Positions 34,601-57,724 of a DNA stretch of 64,000 nt are shown piece after piece; positions within the stretch are counted from its first letter, which is position 1; each line of letters starts with the position of its first letter. Source of the stretch: Syngnathus acus. Taxonomy: Eukaryota; Chordata; Actinopteri; Syngnathiformes; Syngnathidae. The stretch covers positions 22,009,956-22,073,955 of the forward strand of contig NC_051095.1 in NCBI RefSeq assembly GCF_901709675.1, in the 5' to 3' direction. The notes beneath the pieces were generated by a model that saw only the letters and a program-made list of their open reading frames with translations, did no database searches and was not told the origin of the DNA. The translations under genes were made by a program, and so were the position numbers.

Positions 34601-36841
34601 TTGTCTAGTAACAGAATGTGCTCAGCATCTTTGTGCACATTGTGTGTTCAGTTGCAGGATCGCACCCAATTCAGTGATGGGGATATCATTCAACTGAAAC
34701 GCTTCTGGGAAAGGGGCATGACCAGCCTGGGCTCAGTGTGCAAGGAAAAGATCACTGCCGCAGCAAACCAGCTCAATGTAGACACTGAAATCGTTAAGGT
34801 AAAAACAATTCTGGTTAAACCCAAATGTAAGGTGTCTTTCTTTTCCTGGTGTCTAGTACTTGAGACAATTGCAATTTGAGATAAATACATACGTACTGCA
34901 AATACATCTTTGTCACATACCACCGTATCTTTGCTTTGTCCCTGGCTGGCAGACATGGATCAGCAACAGACGAAGGAAATTCCGTCTCATGGGTATTGAA
35001 ATACCACCGCCTAAAGGTGGGCCTGCTGTATTCACAAACACGAACTCCCCCAGAGGTGACTCTCCGGTGGCGTTTAGCCCTGAAGAAGATTGCCTCGGAA
35101 CACCTGACCTCAGAGATGACTTGAATGATGGGGTATCTCTCTGCCTCTCTGAAGGTGGGGACTCGGATGCAACACTCGCATGGTTTATCTCTCTTTGAAT
35201 TGTGGAACTCAGTCTTAATGCAAAGCTCTCACCTCCAGATAGCACCATTGACTCACACCAGAGAGATGAAAACGGAACAAATGTGACTGGTGCTGCGCTG
35301 CTGGCTAATAATGTGGTACTCCAATTCTTGCTCCATAGCGACTCTTTATCAATTCTGTAATTTTTACACTATCTTGGTTCGATCTTCATATGCAGACTTG
35401 GTGTGCTTCTTGAGTCAGTTTTATGTTTTATCGTAAGCACGCTGATGACAATATATTCACTTTTGAATAACTACATTCATTTTCATCTTGCCAGAGTACA
35501 AGTTAAGGCAAGAGAGATTGGTCTGTTAAAGTTATGCAATTTTCAGAAAGTATTAGGCCCGTTACTTGTTAGTTAATAAATACCGGCAGATACACACAAG
35601 GGCAAAATTGTTGGTCAGTTTCAAGTTATTTCACTGACCACTGTGGGGGTTTTCTTCCGTTAACAATTTTGTTTATATAGGGCCAAGGGTCATTTTATGT
35701 TTTATGTGGGAAGTTATTGTTGACTTATGTTTTGTGCTTTAATGTTCTTGTGTGGCATTTTTGTTGAAACGATGAAGAACTAAATTCCGTCATTATTCAT
35801 AGGTGCGAAAACTTTTATAATATTGTTGATGCATAGTAAATCATTATAGCACAATGTGCTGATGACATACGTACATTTGTTTAATAGAAAGTTGAAGTGA
35901 CTGATGGGGATGAAGAGGAAGACTGCGACGAGGGGGAAATGATGCCCTTAGATTTAGAGCAGATGCAAAGCCTACTTGAATTCAAGGTGAGGACACACAT
36001 TGCATGCATGTGCCTTGTTATTCTCTGGCTCGCAGTTTAAGTATATTTGGCCCGTAAAGACAAATCGTGCATTGACTTTGTGTACTATACTAAAACTGCA
36101 AATTGTCTTCACTTGAAAATAAAGATGTTTCTCGCAATTTGTATTATCTTTTTAAAAATGTGAACAGTTCTTACTACTCTCTTTGAACAGTTCTTACTAT
36201 TCAGTTTGTTGTGCTTATACTGTACATAACAGGAGACATTCATACATTGATTAGGGTTGACAGTCTTAATGGCCCTCCGAAGGAAACTGACGACAATGCG
36301 GCCCGCGACAAAAATGAAAGTGCCTCGTGTTGGTAACTGGTGTAACTTCAGCTGAAATAGTGTTGTTTTTTAAACTTTTCAGCATGAGGAAGTGCAGTTC
36401 TTGGAGAATGAGCTAGAGAACCAAAAACAAAAATACCTGGACCTTGCAAGCTTCACCAAGAGGCTGCTTTGTGCTGTGAGAAGTAAAGATGTGGAGAAAC
36501 AGCAGGTACATTCAATAGTAGTAGGTTTAATTGCAATACCAACCTGAAAGTGTCAAGTGTTTTCTTTATGGTTTTACTGATTGTTTGTTCAGGAACTCAT
36601 CGCCAGTCTACCTCAGCTTTCGGACCAGGTGTGGGACATGACCAAGGACAGAGGAACATTGCCTGATGTTGTGTCTGAAGAAAAGTCCTCCAACCATTGT
36701 ATTACCATGACAAGTGGTGTTGAACACACGCAGGACCTGGCAAATAAAGGCTCCCCATTGAGGAACATTAAAGACAATAAAGTTACAGAGCCCTCTGCAT
36801 CAGAGGAGAAAATGCAAGGAGTGCAAGAAAATGGGCAATGA
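28547..36841 (+). CDS. hdx: hdx, highly divergent homeobox protein (nine coding exons, 742 aa)
   Basis: HDX is a nuclear, probably DNA-binding protein with two atypical homeodomains; its targets are not known to me. Nine exons join in frame: 28547-28693, 28799-29932, 30010-30060, 34652-34798, 34953-35154, 35239-35315, 35888-35986, 36383-36505, 36593-36841. Homeodomain 1 covers residues 1-63 (MNLRSVFTVEQQ, recognition helix TWVGNKRRK at 50-58). Homeodomain 2 covers about 445-508 (QDRTQFSDGD, TWISNRRRKFRLMG at 494-507). Between them is a Ser/Gln/Pro-rich linker, ending near the acidic ISIAMETADEEDEW motif that is shared with human HDX. The C-terminal part is acidic (DGDEEEDCDEGE), then a probable coiled coil (EEVQFLENELENQKQKY). 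Human HDX is 690 aa, and the extra length lies mostly in the linker. The gene ends about 1 kb before rps6ka6 on the same strand. Confidence 0.95.
28799..29932 (+). CDS. hdx: hdx coding exon 2 (long linker exon)
   Basis: The exon encodes residues 50-427. It begins with the recognition helix TWVGNKRRK and continues into 360 residues of low-complexity Ser/Gln/Pro/Asn-rich linker, including runs such as NNNNND and QPPPPPLAP, and the conserved acidic SIAMETADEEDEW. The acceptor is CTCCCTATAG and the donor is GTAGGA. Confidence 0.95.
30010..30060 (+). CDS. hdx: hdx coding exon 3
   Basis: This 17-codon exon (residues 428-444, TSVSAATWVVSNSRKRT) leads into homeodomain 2; human has PWITGCSRKRA at this place. 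The acceptor is TTGTTTCTAG and the donor is GTGAGT. Confidence 0.88.
30220..32299. mobile_element. Tc1/mariner-like element remnant with nested SINE
   Basis: The 21-bp sequence that starts CAGTCGTGTTCAGAATAATA at 30220 is repeated as its exact reverse complement at 32279-32299. Inside, at 30440-30600, frames read SLDLNPIENLR and ELWNVVKESW, the signature of the C-terminal catalytic part of a Tc1-like transposase, broken by stops. The N-terminal half of the transposase is not seen, and a SINE sits at 31267-31635. The element is dead. Confidence 0.8.
31267..31635 (-). mobile_element. Full-length SINE with 11-bp target site duplication
   Basis: The plus strand reads CCCATCCATCCATCCATTTT to CAACCGAGCCGCC. 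The flank ACACTCAATAA (31256-31266) is repeated exactly at 31636-31646. It inserted into the Tc1-like element and is therefore younger than it. Confidence 0.95.
33830..33965 (+). mobile_element. 5'-truncated SINE with 13-bp target site duplication
   Basis: Only the 3' third is present (TGCCCTGCGATTGGCTGGC to the ATGG tail). GGGTTTAAAAAAC at 33817-33829 is repeated exactly at 33966-33978. The truncation therefore happened at insertion, as in LINE-driven retrotransposition, and not by later deletion. Confidence 0.93.
34652..34798 (+). CDS. hdx: hdx coding exon 4 (homeodomain 2, helices 1-2)
   Basis: The exon encodes residues 445-493, LQDRTQFSDGD to LNVDTEIVK. The acceptor is TGTGTGTTCAG. Using the CAG six bases later would drop Leu-Gln, but human HDX has ALQDRTQ here, which supports 34652. 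The donor is GTAAAA. Confidence 0.92.
34953..35154 (+). CDS. hdx: hdx coding exon 5 (recognition helix of homeodomain 2)
   Basis: The exon encodes residues 494-560 plus one base: TWISNRRRKFRLMGIEIPPP to DGVSLCLSE. The acceptor is GGCTGGCAG and the donor is GTGGGG. Confidence 0.93.
35239..35315 (+). CDS. hdx: hdx coding exon 6
   Basis: The exon encodes residues 561-586 (DSTIDSHQRDENG to LLANNV), a poorly conserved acidic segment. The acceptor is TCACCTCCAG and the donor is GTACTC. The frame fits both neighbours. Confidence 0.8.
35888..35986 (+). CDS. hdx: hdx coding exon 7 (acidic segment)
   Basis: The exon encodes residues 587-619, KVEVTDGDEEEDCDEGE to MQSLLEFK, matching the human KIEIIDDEESD region. 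The acceptor is TTTAATAG and the donor is GTGAGG. Confidence 0.9.
36383..36505 (+). CDS. hdx: hdx coding exon 8 (probable coiled coil)
   Basis: The exon encodes residues 620-660, HEEVQFLENELENQKQKY to KDVEKQQ, matching human EEVKFIENELEIQKQKY. The acceptor is AACTTTTCAG and the donor is GTACAT. Confidence 0.93.
36593..36841 (+). CDS. hdx: hdx coding exon 9 and stop
   Basis: The exon encodes residues 661-742 from ELIASLPQL to VQENGQ, with TGA at 36839-36841. The acceptor is TTGTTCAG. The tail after the first 15 residues is poorly conserved. Confidence 0.9.
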   Translation, partial: ELIASLPQLSDQVWDMTKDRGTLPDVVSEEKSSNHCITMTSGVEHTQDLANKGSPLRNIKDNKVTEPSASEEKMQGVQENGQ

Positions 36842-37816
36842 GAACTTCTACACAAACAATTATTTGTAGATGCTACACGGAAATTTATTTTAAACTGGAG
36901 TTGCTAGCCATTCATCATTACAAACACATCCTCGGTGTCCAGTGCCTGTGGATTGAAGCTTGGCTCATTCAATTCATTTTTTATTGCACATCATTTCCCT
37001 TTCTCTGGCCAAGTCACAAAAAAAATAAAAGAACTTCCACCTGACGTGATTGTTTCTTACAAATATACAGTAGAGTTGTACTATATATCGTATTTTGTTC
37101 ATGTCAGTGTAGCACAAAAGAGCGTTGACATCTCAATCGTGACATTCACTGGTGAAATTACAAGCATTGAGGGGGGAACATTTTTTTCAGGGATAAATTG
37201 TCTCTGTGGCCAAGAGCTTGCTGTGACCGGTCCGAAAGAGACGTATCCTTTTGCCTTGACTGTTATCTGGGAGAAAAACAGCTCGAGTGAAAGTGGATGA
37301 GCTTTAAGCTTCTTATTTTTTTCCACCAGGACATGAGATGGTCAGCATTTTCAACATTCAGCGTTAACTCCCAGGGATCAGAATCATCATGGATTGTTGT
37401 CAACAGAAAGCAGATGGGATACGTTTTGCGTCGATCATTAAGCCTTGCTTGCGAATCCTGTCATGTCGATCCGGTGCTTTGCGGTGGATTGGGGAAATCC
37501 TTAACTGAGTTGCGTCACAAGTACGTCAAGAAACTCATTCACTGACCAGTTACCACAGTAGCCGCCATATTCGCGGCTATGGCGGGGTAACGGTGTCGTT
37601 GCGGAGCGCATGGTCCCATCATTGACATCATCTACCCACGCAGTGACACCAAAGTCTCACCCTGATAGTGGTCCACGGTCAGCCACGCATCCCGCCCACC
37701 CCCGTGAACGACCGAGCTCAGTAGCCGGGATTTTACAGTGGGGGCAACATGTACTTTGGAGCGTGAGTCTAGGTGGACTACGATGCCTTAGATTTGGAGA
37801 GGAATCCTGGCACAAC
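36842..37816 (+). other. hdx 3' UTR and the hdx-rps6ka6 intergenic gap
   Basis: A polyadenylation hexamer AATAAA lies at 37024-37029, about 180 bp after the hdx stop. The rest, to the rps6ka6 start codon, holds the putative rps6ka6 promoter. The two genes are less than 1 kb apart, coding end to coding start. Confidence 0.6.
37540..37816 (+). promoter_or_regulatory. Probable rps6ka6 promoter and 5' UTR
   Basis: Two inverted YY1-type motifs, CCGCCATA (37562-37569) and TATGGCGG (37578-37585), flank TTCGCGGC in a CpG-containing stretch. Short upstream reading frames start at 37749 (ATG to TGA at 37766) and 37783 (ATG CCT TAG). The ATG at 37610 is in frame with the main start. Transcription start is inferred to lie near the YY1 pair. 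Confidence 0.5.
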
Positions 37817-50543
<12,727 letters not shown>

Positions 50544-51880
50544 AACCACATCACATAAACATACAGGGAGCCTATGCTACCATTTTGACCTCACTCATAC
50601 GGACTGAAGAAGTGGCCAGTTAAAGCTACCGTCTCCCTTTTTAACGTATTTATTTGACAAAACACACGCACGGCTCCGTGCATATGCCCACTTGATGAGG
50701 CTCCTATGCGAAGACATGGGCTCAAAAGCAAGACTAGAAACTTGTATCTGTTACTGCTGGGGAGACAGACTTGTATTTATTTCCACAGCTTTCATATGCA
50801 CTTGCCCTCCTCGCCTTTCATTCTTTCTTCTCCAGGAAGAAACGCACCAGCTGATGTTTTCCTTCACTGTGATTGGCTGATACAATGCTGCTTCGCTAAA
50901 CTGTGCCCCGACCCCCTCCCACTGCTCTTCATCTATGTTCTGCCATACTATCTGCCTCGGTTCTTTCTCCTTCCTTGATTGCATTTGCTCTCTTCTTTTC
51001 TCCACAATATGGAGTAAAAGGTCCATGCGCGAGAGTGCTGGCAAGATGATGTTGACTGAGAGATGACCACAAATTGTTTGCTGACTGGAAGCTTACCACA
51101 AGCAAAATGCTTCTTTTTGACATATTGCTAAATCGTACAGATCAAAATCATGTTCTAGGACTTTTGGCAGTATAAATGCATGTGTGGAAAGATGCTGTAT
51201 TTTGTTAACCTTTAATTCATGTTTGTGATGCTTACAATGTATCTAAAGAGGTTACAAAATGGCTGCAGGTGGACAAAGTATCTTGAACTGAATGTGAAAC
51301 AGTGTGGTGACAACAGAAGTTCTTAGTTGCACATATACATATTAACTTGCTAATTTATTTGGGTACACCTGGATTAAACTAATACAGTGGCCTCTGCTCA
51401 TAAGGTTATGACTGCATCTGTTTCAGAGAGGTAATGTTTTCTTTAAATGCGCAATGATCTATATTTTTTTATAAATGGATAAAATATCAGCACCAAATTT
51501 CGGCAAGTAAACCTCTACCTTTGAAAATGAGACTGAAAAACGGATCAAAATAGTCCTTATAAATATTTATTGACATTTGTTTGATCTGTTTGTACCTAGT
51601 ACATTTGCAATTGATTGCATCCATTGTATCTTAATATGTGCAGTGAAGATTCTGAAGATGAAGAGCACGTGTGGGAGCTGTATTGGGAATTCTCTGGGGG
51701 AATGGAATGCACCTGTTAAACCAGAGAGGCTGAATCAAAAAACATAAATTCCATAGATATCTCTTTTAAAGACATTGTGGAAATTGTATGATATTGTATT
51801 TATTTCATTTGATTTTTAAGATTCTATTTTTCTTTCAAGTTCTGTATATATTGACATTAAAGATCATTATTGACATTCAT
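50544..51880 (+). other. rps6ka6 3' UTR with polyadenylation signal
   Basis: The first hexamer that looks usable is ATTAAA at 51856-51861, after TATATATTGAC. That would give a 3' UTR of about 1.3 kb. Inference from sequence only. Confidence 0.5.
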
Positions 51881-52784
51881 TCACTCTGACCATGCCTTTT
51901 TGTATTTTAGATGGAATTATGACAAACTTTTTAAAGACCAATCCGTAGTCATTTTGAAATCAGTTTATGCTTTTATTTCCTCGTAAAATTTATAAATTAA
52001 GGGTTAATTAAAGCAACAGCAATTCAAACTTAAAAACAAACAAAAATTATAATAGCTAATAAAAAATCGGATGTGCTTAAGAGTAAAAACATTTTTAAAT
52101 CACAGTCAAATCTACATTCAGAGACAAAGTCGCTGCCTTTACGTAAAGAGGTTTAAATCTCTTTTTAGACCATCCTTGAACAAAGACTTTATGTTCTCCG
52201 AGTACTGGTGTCAGTTTTTTTTGTGGGTACTAATTTCGCCCAGGTCTGTAAAACATTACATTAGGCTCATTGGAGATTCAAAATTCATCCCACGAAAGTG
52301 CCCAACCTCTTTCCAAATCCAGGTGCGATTGACTCCTGAGGATGAGCAGTATAGAAAATGGACGAATAAAGTACAGCGAAACGTCTGCCTTTTGATGTTG
52401 TGTCCTCAACCGGTGCAAGGAGCTAAAGACGCCACTGGGTGGTAACACTGATCAGTGTATGACTTTTGTGGCACATTCTACTACGAGGTCCCAGGAGGGA
52501 CATAATTCACAAGATTATTTTCTCACGCGCACTACTGAAATGCTCGCATACATTCTGAGTGTATATGCCATTCCCTCAGATTACTAATCCATAACTATAT
52601 AACAATCTACTATAGTCTGTTACCCCAGTTTGTTAATCCATACCCTCAGTTTACTCAGTTCGTTCAAATTACTGAAAGAGCGTTTTAATGGTGTGTCCAA
52701 ATATCCACCAGTTTAAAAAAAACGTACAAAAATATGTTGATTAGCGGGTACAAGGACTAAAAATGCCGAATGGCTACACAAAAA

Positions 52785-52930
52785 CTGACTTTATTCTCAG
52801 AATTCTGACTTTAAAGTCGGAATTCTGACTTTATTCTCAGAATTCTGACTTTTTTCTCAGAATTCTGAGAATAAAGTCAGCATTCTGAGAATAAAGTCAG
52901 AATTCTGACTTTAAAGTCAGAATCCTGTCA
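52785..52930. repeat. Self-complementary minisatellite
   Basis: A 20-bp unit, AATTCTGACTTTATTCTCAG, and its variants (with TTTAAAGTC or TTTTTT) repeat on the left. The complementary units follow on the right, turning about CTCAGAATTCTGAG at 52856-52869. The whole tract can fold back as one long hairpin. Confidence 0.9.
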
Positions 52931-53019
52931 CCTCTCGTTTTTTTTTTTCTTCACTGGCCCTAATCCTCTTCCGTAGTGTTCTGTTGTAGATTTATGTTGC
53001 ATTATTAGTTTAATGGATA

Positions 53020-53245
53020 AAGTGAGAAAGGGGTAGGACTCTAAAAAGCTATCCTTCCTCCTACTCCTTTTCGAGCATTCTTTATTGATTTTATTTTCAG
53101 TTTGTTGGTTTATTATTTGTTTGTTTGTTTGTTGTACGGACTTATATATGGCACTTTAAAGTGTTTTTTTTTTTTTTAATCTTTATGTTTTAAATATGTT
53201 CGAAATAAAGATATCAATCAATCAATCAGTCAATCAATCAATACA
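53020..53245 (+). mobile_element. LINE-type 3' tail
   Basis: AAAGGGGTAGGACTCTAAAA, CTTCCTCCTACTCCTTTTCG and TGTTCGAAATAAAGATATCA followed by TCAA repeats is the layout of a common fish non-LTR retrotransposon 3' end. I infer an L2/CR1-like family. No coding part remains. Confidence 0.6.
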
Positions 53246-53536
53246 TTTTCAGTAGTGTGGAAGTGTTACAGTTGTAATAGTAATTTAGCTGTTTTCTGCC
53301 TTGTGTATGTGTGAGCGTCTCTGTCGTGTGATAATCCTAAATTATGTCCCCGACAGCCGCTCACATTCTATTCTGGATCCAGTGTGTTATGTAAACTTTT
53401 TCCACTCTTTCCACTTTTTTTTCACTTTTTCTTGATCTTCTTTTGTCTGACAAAGCTTTTGTGTGTTTGTGTGACAGCAGAAGATTGGGAATCTTGGCTG
53501 AAAAGCAGATGGATATGAGGAAATGCTACCATCTTT

Positions 53537-53563
53537 ACACACACACACACACACACACACACG
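53537..53563. repeat. CA microsatellite
   Basis: About 13 CA units. Confidence 0.95.
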
Positions 53564-55379
53564 CACTTGCCTATGGACCAGCTGTTGTCCTCTGTCTTTG
53601 TGGCTGTCTGAGTTGACTCCATGTCCCCCCTCTCTCTCCTGGATAATGCATCTGCAGCCTGGGAGCTGAGAGGTAAACACTGAGGCTAATTGCTTTGACA
53701 TGCTGCTCTTTGTTTTGGCCTCCTGGTGCTAATCAAGCAGTCTGCTAATAAGTCTGCCTGGCAAGGAAACATAACTGTGTCCAGACTGGGAGGAAGTATA
53801 AAGGGACAGGGTGTGTGTGAGTTGGTCTCCATGATCTTGTGTTGCAGCCCACATTTGTATACGTCAGCTGCATTTCCCACGGTGCCGCCATGACTCGGTA
53901 GCGCCCCATTCAGGTGTGAATCTATTTATCCTCATTAACAAGAATCTCCCCCAAGTCAGCCAATTAGCACGCTGCTCCAAATGAAGCCATTAGCTGTCAC
54001 ATGAGGTAGAGGCAATACTTGTCATTGGTCCGCTGTGTGTGCGTGTGTGCGTCTGCATTCACTCTTGCTGCTAATAAAAGCAAGAGAATTAATGGAGCGG
54101 GCGTGTGTGATAATGAGTTAATGTGGAACAAGCAGGACAAGCAGTGATCAGTCTCAAATGAAGATATCACACACTGTGATTTACTCTCCCAGAGCTATAA
54201 ACAGGCCATCCTACCCTTACTTATCTGTGTCTTGTGTGTATTCATTAGACATGCTGTTAGGGTAAGTGGGATGGCAAAAACACCCCTCTAAGTGCGGAGA
54301 TACTGCTTGACTGTAGGTTTTGAAATAAGACCTCGTAATTGCCACTGCTGCGGTGTGACTGGAAAGCAACGTTAAAATTTGGAAGCTGACTAGATTCAAA
54401 ACTAACAACAATAGAGACGTACCGTATTTTGAAAAAACATTGATCTATTTCAAATCAAGGTTACTGGGGACTCAATAATGTCATTGGAGCTTTTTAAATC
54501 AATTAACTAATCAATGAGGATGTTTGGATACATGTGGTGTGGAGGAACACTCCCTTACCTTAAATTTATATTTAAAATATCTTTTGATATTAACTTTTAG
54601 AGGGACTTCAATGTTGTTCTGAATGAAAAGACAAATTCACACATCCATAACTTTCTGCTATATTGTCAAGCACATTTTCAGCCATTTCTTACTGCTTTGT
54701 GTATTCACCTCTGTCCATTTGTCCCCCGCCCTTTATCATGTGGCTGCTGTTGCTTTGTACACAAAAGAGTGACCACATTGCCGACAAACAGCTCATTAGT
54801 TGAACAGCGTGGTTCAATAATTTGGATTACACACAGCCGAGGTATCATGTGCCCAAATTCAAGTGTCAAAGCATTTGTTCAGACTTCAAAGTGAAAGAAC
54901 AAAAATACCAAAAAGGCTGGTTTAGCGCCACTGTTTTCTAAAATCATTGCAACGACGAGAGAGAATAAAAAGAGACTTCCTTGCGAAGAGCTGGCATTGA
55001 TCCAAGAAGGTACAGAAGAGGAAATAATTAAAAGGGGGGAAAATACCTCTTCGTTTTATTTTACTAGCAGCAGAGCTTTCCCCTCAAATTGTCTAAATAT
55101 ATGAGGTGATTATGATTTTTAAAGAGATACGGGGACCAATTTGATGCCATTTAAAACTGATTTCTGATGCGTGTTGCACATTCTTGCACTCTTGCTTCTT
55201 CTTGGTGTTCTCTAATTAAGCATATAACAATGCTTGTCTGCCTCACAGACCACAAGAGAACACCCTGTAGGGATGATCTGTCTAAATGGGTCAATAATTC
55301 ATGTGCAACAAGTGTGGGAACAACCCAAAGCATCACTTAAAATATTTCATTCCATAGAAACAGAAAAAACAGCATATAC

Positions 55380-55438
55380 ACACACGTGTGTGTGTGTGTG
55401 CGCATGCGTGTGTGTGTGTGTGTGTGTGTGTGTGCGTC
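55380..55438. repeat. CA/TG microsatellite
   Basis: CACACACG switches to TG units with a central GCGCATGCG palindrome. Confidence 0.95.
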
Positions 55439-56700
55439 TGTGATGAGCAGTGAGTCTTTCAATCTCATCATGAAGCCACCACATCTCTCTGACTCAGGAT
55501 CTGATTCAGAGCCTCAGTAACCTTGCAAGAGTCATCAAATCTCAAACATTTTAGAGGACACAATTCCAATATACTGTATATATTTTGCTGACATTCACCT
55601 GTTTCTTTTTCACCCCTTGACGTGTTTCGAGAGTCAATCATTTCTGCACCAGTGAGTTATTCAAGTATTAGTTAATCTTTAAAAATGTGCTTCCTCTCAG
55701 ACTCCACATGTTCTAGGGCCACTAAAGTAGTAAAGCGCTTCAATTTGTGTGCTAATCTGAACTCTACATTTTTGTTCATTTGCTAGCTCTCCTCCATCAG
55801 ACGCATTCAACGCCCATCATTTGCAACTAAAACGGTTGGATGGCTATATATTTTGTTTTACTTCCTTCCATATTGTCGTAGGCGTCCCCTTTTACCTCCA
55901 TCCTCACTCCTTCTTCATCCTCTCTTTCTGTCTCTCCCAACCCCCTCCCAGGGCCGCAGACTGAGGAGATGCATAAATTCAAGACACATTAGTATTCCAG
56001 TCAGGCTCTCTGTTTTCAAGGCAAGGCCCTAACACCCTCCCCCCACACCCCCTCCTTCACTCGCCCTCTCCAGCTCTATTTTTGAATCATTTAAACAGTG
56101 CTGCATTTAGTTATTTCAAAACCACCGCTCATTTATTTTCAAGCTTCACAATTTTTTTTTCAGGAATCAAGTTCTAGTTTGCTTTTGCATCGCCAATTAT
56201 ACGGAACTGTAGTCTTTGAAATGAGATTCATGCTTCTCTGTGTGTGCGTGCTTGTGCGTGTGTCAACGCGTGTGCACGCGCGGGCTGTCAGGCCCATTGG
56301 CCCAGGCGATACATCACGCATGTCTGATCAAGGAGGGCATAGGGCCCCGACAATAACATTTCAGAGGAACTGCATACAGCGTCTCGTTTTTTTTTCAGTG
56401 ATCAGCCTACAGCCAAGACTATCGAGCCACTCGGTAGGATATTTACAGCTGTTGGGGACACCAAAACCTATGGGGGGGGGGGGGCATTTCGGACATGGCA
56501 ATCAAAAGGAGACGCTGCTTTTGAAGGGGAGTATGTATCAAACACACATTACACTAGAATCATTTATTTAATTAGTTAGTCTAGATTGGGTTATAGTCTA
56601 ATGTTTGAGGTGTTTAAATAGAACTTTAACGTAATAATATGTTAATAATAATAATAATATTGCTGAACTTTAATTATTACAGTGAACAATTGTAACAAGA

Positions 56701-57724
56701 AACTGTTTATTACAACATACATAGTTTATTTCAAAACATAATACAAGCTTTATACTGAAAATAAATAATTACTTGAGCTGTCATCGAAATTTGGAATAAA
56801 CCCGCCGAAACAGTTCAATCTTATACTGAAAATATTTTTTTTTTACATTGGTAATTAAGTGCAGGAATAACTAAGAGCATTTGTTTAAATTAATGACTTC
56901 AAAATGGTAATATATAAAACTGTACAATATTCGAAAAAATACTTGTGAAATAAACCAAAAAACAGGAGTATTTAATATTATAAAATTTGGATAGTGAACG
57001 TACAATAGAATTATAGGCAGGTGAATAGCGTCAAACCCATTTTTTCTATTCACGGCTCCTCTTCAGAGTCTACACAGTTTAAATGGTCGAAGATGGATGA
57101 AATAAAACAAAATACGTTTATAAATAACTGCTCTTGTGAGTGGCCGTGTAAACTACAGGCCACAACGGAAGGATTAAAATATAAATTTTCAAGTGCTATT
57201 GTGTTGGTAGAACATACCACTGGAATGAGGGCCTATAGGCAAATATATTTATAAACAAATGTATTTGCTTATAAGCAAAAAAATAATAACAGCAATTACA
57301 GATGTTGTACGAGTGTGTTACAAAATAATAACACGGGAGGATTGAGTGAGCTGAGTGGACAATAAAATTACACGTGGTGCCCAAACACTGAAATATCAAA
57401 TCAGCTCAGAAAACAAGAATCATTTGTGTTCCGAAAACCCCCCCAAAAGAGGGGGGAAATTATAACAGCAGTCCCATTTGTTGGATTATGGTGAGAAAAA
57501 ACTAAAGGCGCTGGTAGATTATAGGCACATATTTGTATTTATATCCAAACATTTTGACCGGCTCCACAGAGTGCGGTGAAATGATGGAATAATGACCTCG
57601 TGGCGCTTCGAAAGAGGCGAAGGCTGAGCGCGTATCTCCGGCGCTGGATCTCGTGAGTCTGGAGCAGTCTGTACCGGTGGGACTCGTACCGCGAGAGTCC
57701 AGCCCTCCCGGAGCGGTGCGGCGG
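56701..57724 (-). other. Probable pou3f4 3' UTR
   Basis: Reading the minus strand from the stop codon, AATAAA hexamers appear at 56730-56725 and 56711-56706, about 1 kb downstream. The stretch is AT-rich with no repeats. The end point is inference. Confidence 0.45.

Larger units (their letters stand above)
30061..34651 (+). other. hdx intron 3
   Basis: This is the largest hdx intron. It holds a CA/TA tract (30160-30215), the Tc1-like remnant (30220-32299) with a nested SINE, and a 5'-truncated SINE (33830-33965). Nothing is recognised in 32300-33800 or 33980-34600. Confidence 0.65.
51881..56700. other. Intergenic region between rps6ka6 and pou3f4
   Basis: No gene is seen. It contains the hairpin minisatellite (52785-52930), a LINE-like tail (53020-53245), CA/TG repeats (53537-53563, 55380-55438) and a repeat-poor, homeobox-core-rich stretch (53650-54220) that may hold enhancers. 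A 124-codon open frame at 52071-52445 has no family I know. Confidence 0.6.

Noticed and set aside
52071-52445. 124-codon open frame in the intergenic region
   Set aside because: No recognisable domain. Its 3' part (GAGCAGTATAGAAAATGG) resembles repeat tails seen elsewhere in the window, and no splice or promoter context supports it.
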